A stretch of DNA of 64,000 nucleotides from Hermatobates lingyangjiaoensis (GCA_026182355.1 JAPFBL010000560.1:62001-126000), one strand, 5' to 3'; shown: positions 22,186-31,948, counted from the stretch's first letter. Numbers and translations: made by a program. The notes: generated by a model from the letters alone, not told the origin.

Positions 22186-22483
22186 GTGGTAATAATAATA
22201 TGCATGTAAATAAAACTTTCTCTACATTTCTGCTAATTAATTCATTGGTTTTTTTTTTAAATCTTTCTTTTGATGTTGGATAAAACAAAATGTCACGATG
22301 TAGGAATTCAATAAGCAACAATAATCATAACTAATATACCAAAAGTCAGTTAAATTAAAATATAGTTGTACAAATAACACAATTTTTTTTTTAAAAAAAA
22401 GTGGTATATTTATTAAAATATTTGATATGCCATCTTTGGTGTATTATATACAAAGAATAAATTAGAATACTAATTACAATTTA

Positions 22484-22489
22484 TTTATT
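22484..22489 (-). terminator. Polyadenylation signal of the ABCH gene
   Basis: AATAAA on the minus strand about 47 bases after the stop. Other AATAAA-like sites follow in AT-rich DNA. Confidence 0.45.
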
Positions 22490-22535
22490 AATTATTAAAT
22501 AAATAAATAGAAAAAAAATATTTAAAAAATATTTT

Positions 22536-22756
22536 TTAAGAAATCCTTTTCTTTATATATATAGTGAGAAGACTCATAAGGAAGAGAAGGGAGATCCAGA
22601 GGAATGAAGAAATGAAGCCCTTGTAGACCAAAGGGTTGGACAGGGAGAAGCCCTTGTTGGCAATGGTGCTGAGGCTGCTGATGGCCGATATGGTGGGTGC
22701 GGCCCATAACCAACACCTGATGACCATGTGAATGCCCTCGATCGGCCACAGAGTGC
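22536..22756 (-). CDS. ABCH transporter last exon (C-terminus)
   Basis: The acceptor is tgtacag; the exon reads TLWPIEGIHMVIRCWLWAAP, then STIANKGFSLSNPLVYKGF and ISSFLWISLLFLMSLLTIYI with KKRIS and TAA. WPIEG followed by a final helix and basic tail is the standard ABCH C-terminus. Frames beginning at the earlier cag near 22780 would be out of phase with the preceding exon. Confidence 0.93.
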
Positions 22757-22805
22757 CTGTACAGAGACCATTGTAATACTGTGGAGCGAACAAACTTCTT
22801 AGTTA

Positions 22806-23275
22806 GTTAGAGGTCTTAGACCATAGCACTGCGTCTTAAAAAAACTATTGTACTTCTCCTGTTCTGTACTAAAGTACCCCAGCAGTTAGTTTTAACTAGA
22901 AGCTCAGCACTCTTGCTGGGTCCAGCGGTAAAAGTTTTTCTATGGTTTTGTTGAATGTCCCGAAGCACCTACATATGTGCAGAAAACTTGCTTTACAGTT
23001 AGTCTGCAGCTGCAACGGTGTTTATTCCACTTTTTTATGCAGAATCTGCATAAACCACTGTGATAATGTCCATTCAGGTTCCCTACGATTCGGAAGAAAG
23101 TAACTCCCTTTCTCCTTCTTTGGGACGGTCATCTTCGGGTCCTCAGGTGTACTTGTGGGAGGTTGGCTCCCACTAGTTAGCACTTTTGGACCCTCTGAGC
23201 TTCCAAAAAAAAATCCCTGCATCTCTATCGGTGGTATTTTGTCCGCTCCAGCAGAGCACCGCATACCGGGGTATA
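22806..23275 (-). mobile_element. Non-LTR retrotransposon 3' fragment
   Basis: Minus-strand copy of the repeat also present at 36536-36890 and 55300-55735. The shared word ATTCTGCA region encodes in the better copy FCKKEEETPLHLLTDC-like residues. It ends about 50 bases before the acceptor of the last ABCH exon, with a T-rich tract. Confidence 0.65.
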
Positions 23276-23690
23276 AGGCTATTTACTCAACGGGGTCGCC
23301 TGGCACCCTTAACGCTCCGTTCATAATACAATAACTCCTGTATCATCCATCTTTCGGCACGGATTGCATAACACCTTAGATTGGGGATGACTAAAAAGGA
23401 GGGGATTTGGGGATTAGGAAGGATGTGAAATGAAGGTGGTCAGGACCAGCCCCTGATCACCTTCTCTTTCGTTAGTCCCTGCATATAGCAGGTTAACAGG
23501 GTAGCCTCGTAAAGGCCGAAAGTCGGAGTTGAGTGTTAGAGGCTATTAGAGGCGCTTAATCACTCCATTACTACCCCTCAGAGGGTCATAGTCAGAGGAA
23601 CAAATAAGCTAGTGAGAGACAGCTTATGCCTCTACCACCTACCAAATTAGCCATACGTAGATAATTCAGCGGTGGTATGAAAGAAATCTT
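23276..23690. repeat. GC-richer dispersed-repeat-like stretch
   Basis: Continues from the retrotransposon fragment with a clear change in composition. No recognisable protein. Possibly the upstream part of the same element. Confidence 0.35.
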
Positions 23691-24235
23691 TTTAAAAAAT
23701 CTACCGACTATTTCGTCCGACTATCATGAGAGCTATAGCTCCACAGTAGTCATGACATTCATAATTGTAAACAAATATAAAACTATAATGGGTTTTAGTT
23801 TACACTAATATGATATACTAATATAACATAACCTCAAAAGGCAGCTTAATTTACACTAAATATTTTTCCAAACAACATTCTGGAAAATGTATATTTTTGT
23901 TTGGTACGCCCAATGAAATTGTTTTAAATAACAGTTTCAAGTAGGAGTTTTATTTGAAGATAGACAACACCAAAACTAGTCGAACAACTCCTACTCCAGT
24001 ATGTGAGGTATGAAGATCTATTGTTTCAACTAACCTCTGTGCTACAAATAATATACATGTATTTCAAATATGTTAATTCAGCTATACCTCTACCTCCTTG
24101 AAAATTGTTTTACTCAAGAGGACAAAATTCCTTTTTCAAGGATTCAATTTCCAATTCAGTTAGAATTTGTCATTCATAAGCCTCAAGGAGAGACTCTACA
24201 GAAAGTTTTAGTTCATTTATGTACAATAGCAGTTT

Positions 24236-24934
24236 AACATGGCGTATTACATGTTACTATCAGTAGTGTCAAACAGAAAGAAGACATTATTTTTTTTTTC
24301 AAAATTCAAATTGTACAAAAAATGTAAATAAAAAGAACTGTTTTAAAATATGTGGCCATTATCCTCTTTATTAAAATTTAATTAATAAAGAGTTTATCTG
24401 CATTTATATTAAAGTGATAGCATTAAAAACGAAGGTGTTGGATGACCCAAATGGTCACGGGTATTTTACTGAAATTATAAATTGAAGTAGTTTCAAGATC
24501 AAGTGAAAGTTAATGAGGTGTAATTAGTTATGATCAGAAGGTAGAAAGAGAAAGAGATAATGAAGTGAAAGAGTGTGTGGGTGGGGGGGGGGGGGCGTGA
24601 CTGATCTTCTTTACATTTCACACAATTAACCATCATCTAGTTGGGTCATAAAACACCTTTTTTAAAGCAACTATTTTCATGTAAATGCAGATAAACTCTA
24701 AATTAATTCATTTCTAATAATTAACATATTTTAAAAACAGTTCTCTTTATTTACATTTTTTGTACAATTTCAATTTTCAAAAAAAAAAACTTTTAGATAA
24801 TCTTTCTGTGAGAGCAACATGTAATTGGTCATGTTGAAATTCTGAAAATAATTAATTTAGAGTTTATCTGCATTTATATGAACATGATTGCATTAAAAAG
24901 GAAGGTGTTGAATGACCCAGATGGTCACGGGTAG
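24236..24934. mobile_element. Foldback repeat with 200-base arms plus a third partial copy
   Basis: The left arm (24236-24479) and inverse right arm (24632-24832) share TGTACAAAAAATGTAAATAAA and GAGTTTATCTGCATTTA. A third, direct partial copy (24845-24934) repeats GTTTATCTGCATTTATATnAA and ATGACCCAnATGGTCACGGG. A G14-type homopolymer lies in the loop near 24580. Confidence 0.72.
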
Positions 24935-25219
24935 CCTAGTATATATATATATACAAAATTGTCACAACACGTGATATATATATTTAGGTAACTCACCACA
25001 AATGATTGAAAGCTATGTGAAAGAAGAAGAAACATTGTTGAAAGCGCCCTCATAAAAGGCTTTTCTAAGAGCTTAGTCAACACTACCTAGTAGTCCAGGC
25101 CTTTTTAAATTAGATGAACTTCTAATTGACAAACCTCCAAACAAAAAAATAGTATCCTGCATGTGTTAATCATGTAACAAAGTAAATTAAGGTATGCTGC
25201 AAAAGAAACACATTTCCAA

Positions 25220-25257
25220 GCCCTGAAGATGACATAAATATATGTCGAAACGTCGGC
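25220..25257 (+). ncRNA. Hammerhead-ribozyme-like motif, family B
   Basis: Stem I GCC/GGC, CTGAAGA, T, GACAT/ATGTC, GAA, ACGT, C. Part of a single plus-oriented arm (25205-25300) that runs into a TA tract. Confidence 0.7.
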
Positions 25258-25374
25258 AAAAGGACTAGTTTCAAATCTTTAAACCTCAACCCTTAAAAAA
25301 AGTTATATATATATATATATATAGTTTTTAATATAAAATATATAACATAAAGTTATATACATATATAACTTTAA

Positions 25375-25690
25375 ATAAAAAGACGTGAAATAAGAATCAC
25401 TAATCAAACCACAATATTAAAGCTTCTTCTAAGAGGGCTGACAGCCAGTAGATAGTTTTTTACTCTTTCTTACTGTACTCTTTTGTTTCCCCAAACATCA
25501 CTTTCTGGACATTAGTCCTTTCCTGCGCTTTCACCCTTTTAAAACCACTCTTTTCAATTCCTCGCCAGATGTTTGCTGCATCTAGTGTTTCAGTTGAGTT
25601 TTTGACTCTAACGAAGACCGCTTGTTACGGTTGAAAGATCTTAGTCTTGTTTTCTCATTTCATATTGTGGTTTAATCATTGATATTTAAC
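25375..25690. mobile_element. PLE palindrome remnant, family A
   Basis: A short left outer arm (AAAAGACGTGAAATAAGAATC) and a full right arm with GACTCTAACGAAGACC and AGATCTTAGTC, separated by about 150 bases (CTTTCTTACTGTACTCTTTTG type) that recur at 53930-54100. Confidence 0.7.
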
Positions 25691-25798
25691 TTTATGTATA
25701 TAAGTTGTACTACATGTAAATGAATACATATTTAAGTAGACGTATTGATTACAATAAGAAGAATAAATCCTTTAAACAACGTGATTTCTCATTCTTAC

Positions 25799-25885
25799 CT
25801 CCCAGCATAATAAGAGTGATAGTAATGCCAATAACTGCAAAAGACTGCATCAGGCTCGAGGTAAACAGCAAAGCTATCAGTATGC
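25799..25885 (-). CDS. ABCH transporter exon (membrane helix 5)
   Basis: Acceptor tttcag, donor gtaaga. The protein reads ILIALLFTSSLMQSFAVIG, then ITITLIMLGG: one hydrophobic helix. Found by looking for the gap between the preceding exon and the WPIEG exon; size and phase fit exactly. Confidence 0.84.
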
Positions 25886-25921
25886 CTGAAAAAAACAAAA
25901 AAAACTATCATTTATATTGAA

Positions 25922-26022
25922 CATTCATTCAGTAATTTCACTTAATATCCTAGTAGTGGATTTTACAAAAATGTAAGACAGAAAATACTTATTTCAATAT
26001 TTACACAGCTGTCATATTCGTT
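25922..26022. repeat. Direct repeat, copy 1
   Basis: About 100 bases beginning ATTCATTCAGTAATTTCACT, repeated with few changes at 26741-26841. It lies just upstream of an ABCH exon, so it may reflect a duplication around inserted DNA. Confidence 0.75.
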
Positions 26023-26740
26023 TCTATTTGCTATACACTAAAATTATTCAACATATCAAACAAAAGTCAACTGGAGGTATGAAAAGCTAAAAAGAACACA
26101 GGATATAGAACACAGGAATAAAATAAAATTTATATTGATCAAAATATTGATAATAGTACTTTCTTCTGTTATTATATTATAACGTCTTGTTACTTTTTGC
26201 AAATACATGCGCGCACACATACACGTTTCAGATAAGGAAACCTCTGTAACGGACTCGAGTCATTAAATTTTAGTACAGATGCACAAATAAAGGCAGTCTT
26301 ATACTCTTGCTCTTCACTTATTTGGTTATCTGTATTAATGTCGAACGCATAATATATATAACAATATTTCACAATAAACATTTGAAATAAAAATCAACGT
26401 CTCAACTATAATTAGAAATCATTGTTTTGGTTGAAAGATCTGAGTCATTTTTTTGATTCCTTAACGCGGTTTTGATATTTATATACGCGTAATATACACA
26501 CATTCATATATATTACACTTTTTAAATCATTAATTTGCTTTAATCCTTTATTAAGTTTTAATACCACTAATTTATTTCTCAGTTTTGACAGAAATTGGAA
26601 CAAAAATCACTTTCATATTTTGGAATCAGTGCAAGTAAGAGAAAAAGTGACCTGCTTTGTGGAAAGCAAGAACCCATAAGATGCTTCTGTCTAAATAAAG
26701 ACAGGTAATGAAATATCAAAGTGACTTTGTTGTCCTTGTT

Positions 26741-26841
26741 TTCATTCAGTAATTTCACTTAATATCCTAGTAGTGGATATTACAAAAGTGTAAGACAGAA
26801 AATACTTATTTCAATATTTACACAGCTGTCATATTCAAAAC
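26741..26841. repeat. Direct repeat, copy 2
   Basis: Second copy of the repeat at 25922, about 818 bases away. The sequence between contains a degraded family A-like end (AACAATGATTT and GGTTGAAAGATCTGAGTC) around 26350-26460. Confidence 0.75.
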
Positions 26842-27211
26842 TATACATATATAAGGATTACACAGTAAAATAGTTAATTGAAATGAACGTATAACCCAAA
26901 AGTAGAATAAATTCTCATTCTCTTTATAACTCGGATGAGTAGTGATTTTTAAATACTTTAGAAAATTTAAAAACTTTTCCCCTCAGATTAGTAATTTTTT
27001 TTACTATTTTTAGAGGTGATTTCCTTTAAATATATATATATATATATTATTAAAGTAGACGGCAGCTTCCGCATTTACGACTTTTTTGCTCGTTTTCTCT
27101 AGTTTTCTTACTAGTTTTTTCTGGTAGGGAGTGATTTCATGGAGGAGTTGTCCCAGAGACATCAAAGAAATAATCTTTTAGCTTAATCAATAATATTATA
27201 TTTTTTACACT

Positions 27212-27249
27212 TACAAGCTTTCGATTTTCTCAGAAATCATCTTCAGGTA
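27212..27249 (-). ncRNA. Hammerhead-ribozyme-like motif of the coding PLE, left arm
   Basis: Stem I TAC/GTA, CTGAAGA, spacer T, stem II GATTT/AAATC, GAA, self-complementary AGCT, T. It lies between the endonuclease ORF 3' UTR and the N-terminal ORF, tying the motif to a protein-coding PLE. Confidence 0.72.
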
Positions 27250-27253
27250 TATA

Positions 27254-28191
27254 CGAGGGTCGTCCAGAAAATAAGTTCCGTTTTGGTCTGTAGGGCAGTA
27301 GGAGTGGTTTTTGCCAAATCCGGCAACACCGCTCGAAAGAGGAGAGGTGGGGGAATAGAATGAGAGGTGGGGGACCTCAGTCGGTCAATTACCAACGTCA
27401 GGGCAGGTAGTTGAAATGGAGCCCTCCATGTCACGTCCCGCCACCTCGATCCCCGTTCCTCTCGAGTTGTTTTGCGCGGAGTGATTCAATTTCTTTATGC
27501 ACAGGGTTTCAAATCAGTTCAAATTCACGAACAGCTCATTTCTGTTTATGGAGAAGGTGTAATGAGTGAATCAATGGTGAGGAGATGGGTACGTGAATTT
27601 AAGGCGGGAAGACATTCACTTGAGGATGAAAGTGGGAGAGGCAGACCCTCAGTTGTGACGGACGAAATTGTCGCAGAAATCGACAATGCAATTCGCAAAG
27701 ATCGTCGTTTAACCCTGGATGAACTCCACCTGAGTTTCCCAGACATCTCACGATCCCTCATCCATGAGATCGTCTCGGAAAAACTTGACTTTCGGAAAGT
27801 TTCCACCCGGTGGGTCCCTAGAGAGCTGAATGTCTTCCCGCCTTAAATTCACATACCCATCTCCTCACCATTGATTCACTCATTACACCTTCTCCATAAA
27901 CAGAAATGAGCTGTTCGTGAATTTGAACTGATTTGAAACCCTGTGCATAAAGAAATTGAATCACTCCGCGCAAAACAACTCGAGAGGAACGGGGATCGAG
28001 GTGGCGGGACGTGACATGGAGGGCTCCATTTCAACTACCTGCCCTGACGTTGGTAATTGACCGACTGAGGTCCCCCACCTCTCATTCTATTCCCCCACCT
28101 CTCCTCTTTCGAGCGGTGTTGCCGGATTTGGCAAAAACCACTCCTACCGCCCTACAGACCAAAACGGAACTTATTTTCTGGACGACCCTTG
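27254..28191. mobile_element. Palindromic mariner-like element with TA target duplication
   Basis: Termini CGAGGGTCGTCCAG and CAAGGGTCGTCCAG (inverse) are flanked by TA at 27252-27253 and 28192-28193. The uninterrupted right PLE arm shows the empty site with a single TA. The outer 363 bases on each side (27254-27616 and 27829-28191) are inverted copies of one mariner 5' end, leaving only about 212 unique bases in the middle. No catalytic DDD region is present, so it would depend on a transposase from elsewhere. Confidence 0.9.
27472..27846 (+). pseudogene. Mariner transposase N-terminal fragment
   Basis: The frame reads IQFLYAQGFKSVQIHEQLIS, then ESMVRRWVREFKAGRHSLED, GRGRPSVVTDEIVAEID and LTLDELHLSFPDISRSLIH. 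This is the paired helix-turn-helix DNA-binding half of a mariner/SETMAR-type transposase, about 120 of about 345 residues. There is no ATG at its start (the first codon is TTG), and it ends where the second inverted arm begins. Catalytic aspartates are absent. Confidence 0.88.
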
Positions 28192-28336
28192 TATCATTAT
28201 TAAACAGATTAAATTCACAGAATAAATTTTTTTCTAAATGTTAAACAGACATTAAAAGGAATAAAAATTTAGATGTTAATAGAACTAAATGAACTTTGTG
28301 AAAAAACAAAACAAGTCCACTGTGACAACTGTAAGG

Positions 28337-28978
28337 TTACAACTTGTCATTCACATTTCCTGGGGGTCCTGTCAATGTAGGCTTATTAAGTTTATAAGAA
28401 CTATCGAAGTTCTTACAACTTGGTATTATGCCTATACAATTGGCCTGAATGTTCATAGAAGGTTGGACGTCCTTGATGTATAAGGCCTCGAGGATATGAA
28501 GGCGGCTGGTATTATTTTCTATTCTTAAACTTGTTGTTCCTTTTTCTAACATTTCCCTCGTTAATGTTGTGTTATGTGCTTGTCTCGTATGGTTTTTCGG
28601 AGTACCTGCTGTAAGGTGGAAGGTAAGACGTCTTGATAGTCTGGTTGTGGTCATCCCGATGTACTTTGTAGGACAGGCTTCACAGTTCCCGGTATTACAT
28701 GTATATTGGTACACCAAGTGACTTTTTTGCAGCACTGAGACATCTCTTTGGGGGCGGTTTTTAAGGAGAAGGTTTTGAGTCTTTCTGCTTTGGTAGTAAA
28801 TCCTAAGTCGGAGTTTATCAGTTTCATTTGTCGGGAAAACATTAGTGCGAATGATTTTTCTTAGTGCACGTTCATCTTGTTTGTAGAAACTGTGCATATA
28901 TGCTCTATAGTAGAGATCTATTGTTTCTCCTTGATTGGTTACATTTGGTTCTCCAGACTTAGCGTGCCATCGGTTCAT
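28337..28978 (-). CDS. PLE protein C-terminal part with GIY-YIG endonuclease (left arm)
   Basis: 214 codons with stop. The upstream part (NRWHAKSGEPNVTNQGET) links to the RT thumb, which is missing. Then comes LRIYYQSRKTQNLLLKNRP, a Cys cluster (CNTGNCEACP) and KYIGMTTTRLSRRLTFHL, RQAH, and ILEALYIKD, the order of the GIY-YIG endonuclease of Penelope/Neptune-type elements, which nicks the target for priming. The catalytic Arg and Glu candidates are in place. No reverse transcriptase motif is visible, so the copy is not autonomous. Confidence 0.88.
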   Translation of the reverse strand: MNRWHAKSGEPNVTNQGETIDLYYRAYMHSFYKQDERALRKIIRTNVFPTNETDKLRLRIYYQSRKTQNLLLKNRPQRDVSVLQKSHLVYQYTCNTGNCEACPTKYIGMTTTRLSRRLTFHLTAGTPKNHTRQAHNTTLTREMLEKGTTSLRIENNTSRLHILEALYIKDVQPSMNIQANCIGIIPSCKNFDSSYKLNKPTLTGPPGNVNDKL

Positions 28979-29034
28979 GAATTTTTCAATAACGTCAGAA
29001 ACTTCTGAACGTTTCTGACGTTATTGAAAAATTC

Positions 29035-29676
29035 ATGAACCGATGGCACGCTAAGTCTGGAGAACCAAATGTAACCAATCAAGGAGAAACAATAGATCTC
29101 TACTATAGAGCATATATGCACAGTTTCTACAAACAAGATGAACGTGCACTAAGAAAAATCATTCGCACTAATGTTTTCCCGACAAATGAAACTGATAAAC
29201 TCCGACTTAGGATTTACTACCAAAGCAGAAAGACTCAAAACCTTCTCCTTAAAAACCGCCCCCAAAGAGATGTCTCAGTGCTGCAAAAAAGTCACTTGGT
29301 GTACCAATATACATGTAATACGGGAACTGTGAAGCCTGTCCTACAAAGTACATCGGGATGACCACAACCAGACTATCAAGACGTCTTACCTTCCACCTTA
29401 CAGCAGGTACTCCGAAAAAACCATACGAGACAAGCACATAACACAACATTAACGAGGGAAATGTTAGAAAAAGGAACAACAAGTTTAAGAATAGAAAATA
29501 ATACCAGCCGCCTTCATATCCTCGAGGCCTTATACATCAAGGACGTCCAACCTTCTATGAACATTCAGGCCAATTGTATAGGCATAATACCAAGTTGTAA
29601 GAACTTCGATAGTTCTTATAAACTTAATAAGCCTACATTGACAGGACCCCCAGGAAATGTGAATGACAAGTTGTAA
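29035..29676 (+). pseudogene. PLE endonuclease copy with one-base deletion (right arm)
   Basis: Mirror of the left-arm ORF, nearly identical. One C is missing near 29322 (TAATACGGG instead of TAATACCGGG), which shifts the frame inside the Cys cluster and stops translation at 29361. The rest (29461-29676) is open in the original frame. Confidence 0.9.
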
Positions 29677-29823
29677 CCTTACAGTTGTCACAGTGGACTT
29701 GTTTTGTTTTTTCACAAAGTTCATTTAGTTCTATTAACATCTAAATTTTTATTCCTTTTAATGTCTGTTTAACATTTAGAAAAAAATTTATTCTGTGAAT
29801 TTAATCTGTTTAATAATGATATA

Positions 29824-29862
29824 TACCTGAAGATGATTTCTGAGAAAATCGAAAGCTTGTAA
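29824..29862 (+). ncRNA. Hammerhead-ribozyme-like motif of the coding PLE, right arm
   Basis: Same stems as the left-arm copy: TAC/GTA, CTGAAGA, T, GATTT/AAATC, GAA, AGCT, T. Confidence 0.72.
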
Positions 29863-29910
29863 GTGTAAAAAATATAATATTATTGATTAAGCTAAAAGAT
29901 TATTTCTTTG

Positions 29911-30061
29911 ATGTCTCTGGGACAACTCCTCCATGAAATCACTCCCTACCAGAAAAAACTAGTAAGAAAACTAGAGAAAACGAGCAAAAAAGTCGTAAAT
30001 GCGGAAGCTGCCGTCTACTTTAATAAAATATGTTTACAAGAAAATCTGCTGCCAATATACA

Positions 30062-30066
<5 letters not shown>
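29911..30066 (+). pseudogene. PLE protein N-terminal fragment, ends at (TA)n
   Basis: ATG opens MSLGQLLHEITPYQKKLVRK, then KVVNAEAAVYFNKICLQ and LLPIYTN, after which the frame runs into (TA)n read as IYIYIY. The same N-terminal domain occurs at 43546-43701 (minus) and 44480-44592 (plus). Confidence 0.82.
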
Positions 30067-30106
<40 letters not shown>

Positions 30107-30108
30107 TT

Positions 30109-30500
30109 TTTCGTTGGAAATACGATCCAAAACGGACAAATATAGTTCAATATAGAAAAAGAAACATAGAGAAATCAAAAGAACACACTTACAGTCTCTA
30201 ATTTTCGGTTTGAACCGTCTTCCGCACTACAGTGCGCTTGGTTTCCCTCTCTTATTTCTCCTGAAGACGGTTCAAACCGAAAATTAGAAACTGTAAATGT
30301 GTTCTTTTGATTTCTCTATGTGTCTTTTTCTGTATTGAACTATATATATAACAGTTCAAAATTGAAGATATGTAACACCCAAAGTAAAGAAACACACTTA
30401 CAAACTCAAATTTTCGGGCATTCGTCTTCAGGAGAAAAGAGAAAGGGAGACCAAGCACGTTGTAGAAGCAACGGCTAGTGTCTTTTTTGGTTTATATATA
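30109..30500. mobile_element. PLE palindrome family G and adjacent family O arm
   Basis: 30109-30348 is a family G palindrome with a very short centre (TTCCGCACTACAGTGCG). 30351-30480 is a single arm of another family (AAACACACTTACAAACTC, GTCTTCAGGAG, CCAAGCACGTTGTAG) also found at 42195-42340 and 53120-53275. Confidence 0.75.
30257..30290 (+). ncRNA. Hammerhead-ribozyme-like motif, family G
   Basis: Stem I TCTC/GAAA, CTGAAGA, C, stem II GGTT/AACC, GAA, AATT, A. Confidence 0.62.
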
Positions 30501-30539
30501 CCATGATAAACGTACACGGTCCGGCAGGATAGATTACAC

Positions 30540-30755
30540 TTAAAATAAACTGTGACACATAGACAGAAACATAACAAAGACTCACTTTTCAATATTTCGA
30601 CCGTAATGACAGTCAATTAATTGACTGTCGTCCCTCCGTCAATTCACTTCTCCTGAGTATGATCGCCATTGCGGTCAAAATACTCAAAGTGAGTCTTTGT
30701 TATGTTTCTGCCTATGTGACACAGTTTAATTGAAGTATATATATATATATATATA
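30540..30755. mobile_element. PLE palindrome, family L
   Basis: Inverted arms with TGTGACACATAGACAGAAAC and its inverse around the GTCCCTCCGTC centre. The right arm runs into a TA tract (30737-30755). Confidence 0.8.
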
Positions 30756-30780
30756 TAAAGGAAATCACCTCTACAATTAG

Positions 30781-30816
<36 letters not shown>

Positions 30817-31097
30817 GTGTGTGTGTGTGTGTGATAATTGTGCTTGTACATTTGTAGATATGATGAACACAAAAACAACTTTATGAAATTCAAAAAAAGG
30901 ATAGTCTTTAACAGGTAATGGGTTTCGTCAGAGTCTGTTAAATAATCAACAAATTTCAATAATTAGTTCATATTATGATAAAGACTGATATTTTTAATTG
31001 ATAACATGGTATATAAATGATTAAACTGATTAAATGGTAGTTAAATATATTAATTGTTGAATTAATAAATAGCTTGTTGGAAATAGAACTGGTCAAC

Positions 31098-31274
31098 CTG
31101 CAGCCACTCCGACAAAGCCATTGGCAGTAAGTAACGCGACGAATGTTAAGAAATCTCCAACAAGGATGTACTCAAAGAGCTGGAAACAGACAAGAGTCAT
31201 GACTAAGGTCTGCATGGTAAGGAGGGCGGCTTGAACAATCATGTGTGCAGCCAGGACCTCCAGCAAAGTCAAAC
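31098..31274 (-). CDS. ABCH transporter exon (membrane helices 3 and 4)
   Basis: Acceptor ttgcag, donor gttgac (weak). The protein reads LTLLEVLAAHMIVQAALLTM, then QTLVMTLVCFQLFEYIL and DFLTFVALLTANGFVGVAAG. Two strongly hydrophobic segments. Phase 1 at both ends matches its neighbours. A 28-base copy of its 5' end recurs at 31921-31948. Confidence 0.9.
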
Positions 31275-31329
31275 CTGCAACACAAAGCAAACAATAGTTA
31301 GGCTATTGATATTAAGGTGTTTATCTTGT

Positions 31330-31760
31330 AGTCTGTTATAAATCCGGTGAATTCGGATGGAGACTGTAAATGTGGATATTTATTCCTATACAGTACAGGG
31401 TGGACGAACTCGTGGTGGCTCTGGTTCCTTACTCAGGTAGAGTAGACACAAATGATCTTTTGAGAGATATATCCCTGTGTGAGAAGCAGTATCTTCTCGG
31501 GTAGGTGTTTGCAAAGCACCTAGGAGGAACTAGACCTCCGGCCCATACCATTGGGTGGAAGCAGTATTGGGACTGCTTCTAAACTGGTACTCACTCTAGT
31601 GGTGAGCCCTGATCCAGGGAAAAGTATACTTTCCCCTTGGGGAGGACGACCGAGTTCGAAAGAGCACAGTGGTAGTCCTTGAACTGCAGGGATAAGGGAT
31701 CCCGCTCACTAATACAGTGCTGGGAGCAGACGAATTGCTTGACCAAATAACTACCTATAC
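31330..31760. repeat. GC-richer insert in an ABCH intron
   Basis: Distinct composition. Its ends (TTTATTCCTATnCAGTnCAGGGTG and GCAGACGAATTGCTTGACC) recur side by side at 33256-33305, so the shorter copy lacks the middle. Next to both copies lies a hAT-like terminus (CAGnGTTTCTCAnCCTTGCT) at 31763 and 33309. Confidence 0.6.
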
Positions 31761-31920
31761 TCTATAGCAGAGTTTCTCATCCTTGCTTGGTCCATGCACC
31801 TTTCTCAAGAAACTAAACTACAAGGCAACAAAACGCAAAGATCTCACTAACAATGCGCGAAATCAATTCGCATGACCAGCAGTCTAGTCAACGCACAAAT
31901 CAACCCAAAGGCGACTTTAT

Positions 31921-31948
31921 GCAGCCAGGACCTCCAGCAAAGTCAAAC
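31921..31948 (-). repeat. Duplicated 5' end of ABCH exon 31098-31274
   Basis: Twenty-eight bases, GCAGCCAGGACCTCCAGCAA then AGTCAAAC, identical to 31247-31274 but without the splice acceptor. Probably a remnant of a local duplication. Confidence 0.85.

Larger units (their letters stand above)
27031..30107. mobile_element. Large PLE palindrome with GIY-YIG endonuclease arms and nested mariner
   Basis: Two PLE arms meet head to head at 29003-29010. From the centre outward each arm holds the endonuclease part of the PLE protein, a 3' UTR, a hammerhead-like motif, the start of the PLE protein (MSLGQLLHEI) and a (TA)n tract. The right arm runs to LLPIYTN before the TA tract; the left stops about 30 bases earlier at AATA. 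A mariner-like palindrome (27254-28191) is inserted only in the left arm, which proves the arms are separate DNA and not a read artefact. The tandem order endonuclease then N-terminus reflects the usual partial tandem structure of PLEs. Confidence 0.9.

Noticed and set aside
27546..27806. Minus-strand frame over the mariner fragment
   Set aside because: Shadow of the transposase frame, which has clear helix-turn-helix similarity on plus.
28337..29676. Two functional PLE endonuclease genes
   Set aside because: Neither arm has reverse transcriptase sequence, and the right arm has a frameshift, so neither is an autonomous element.
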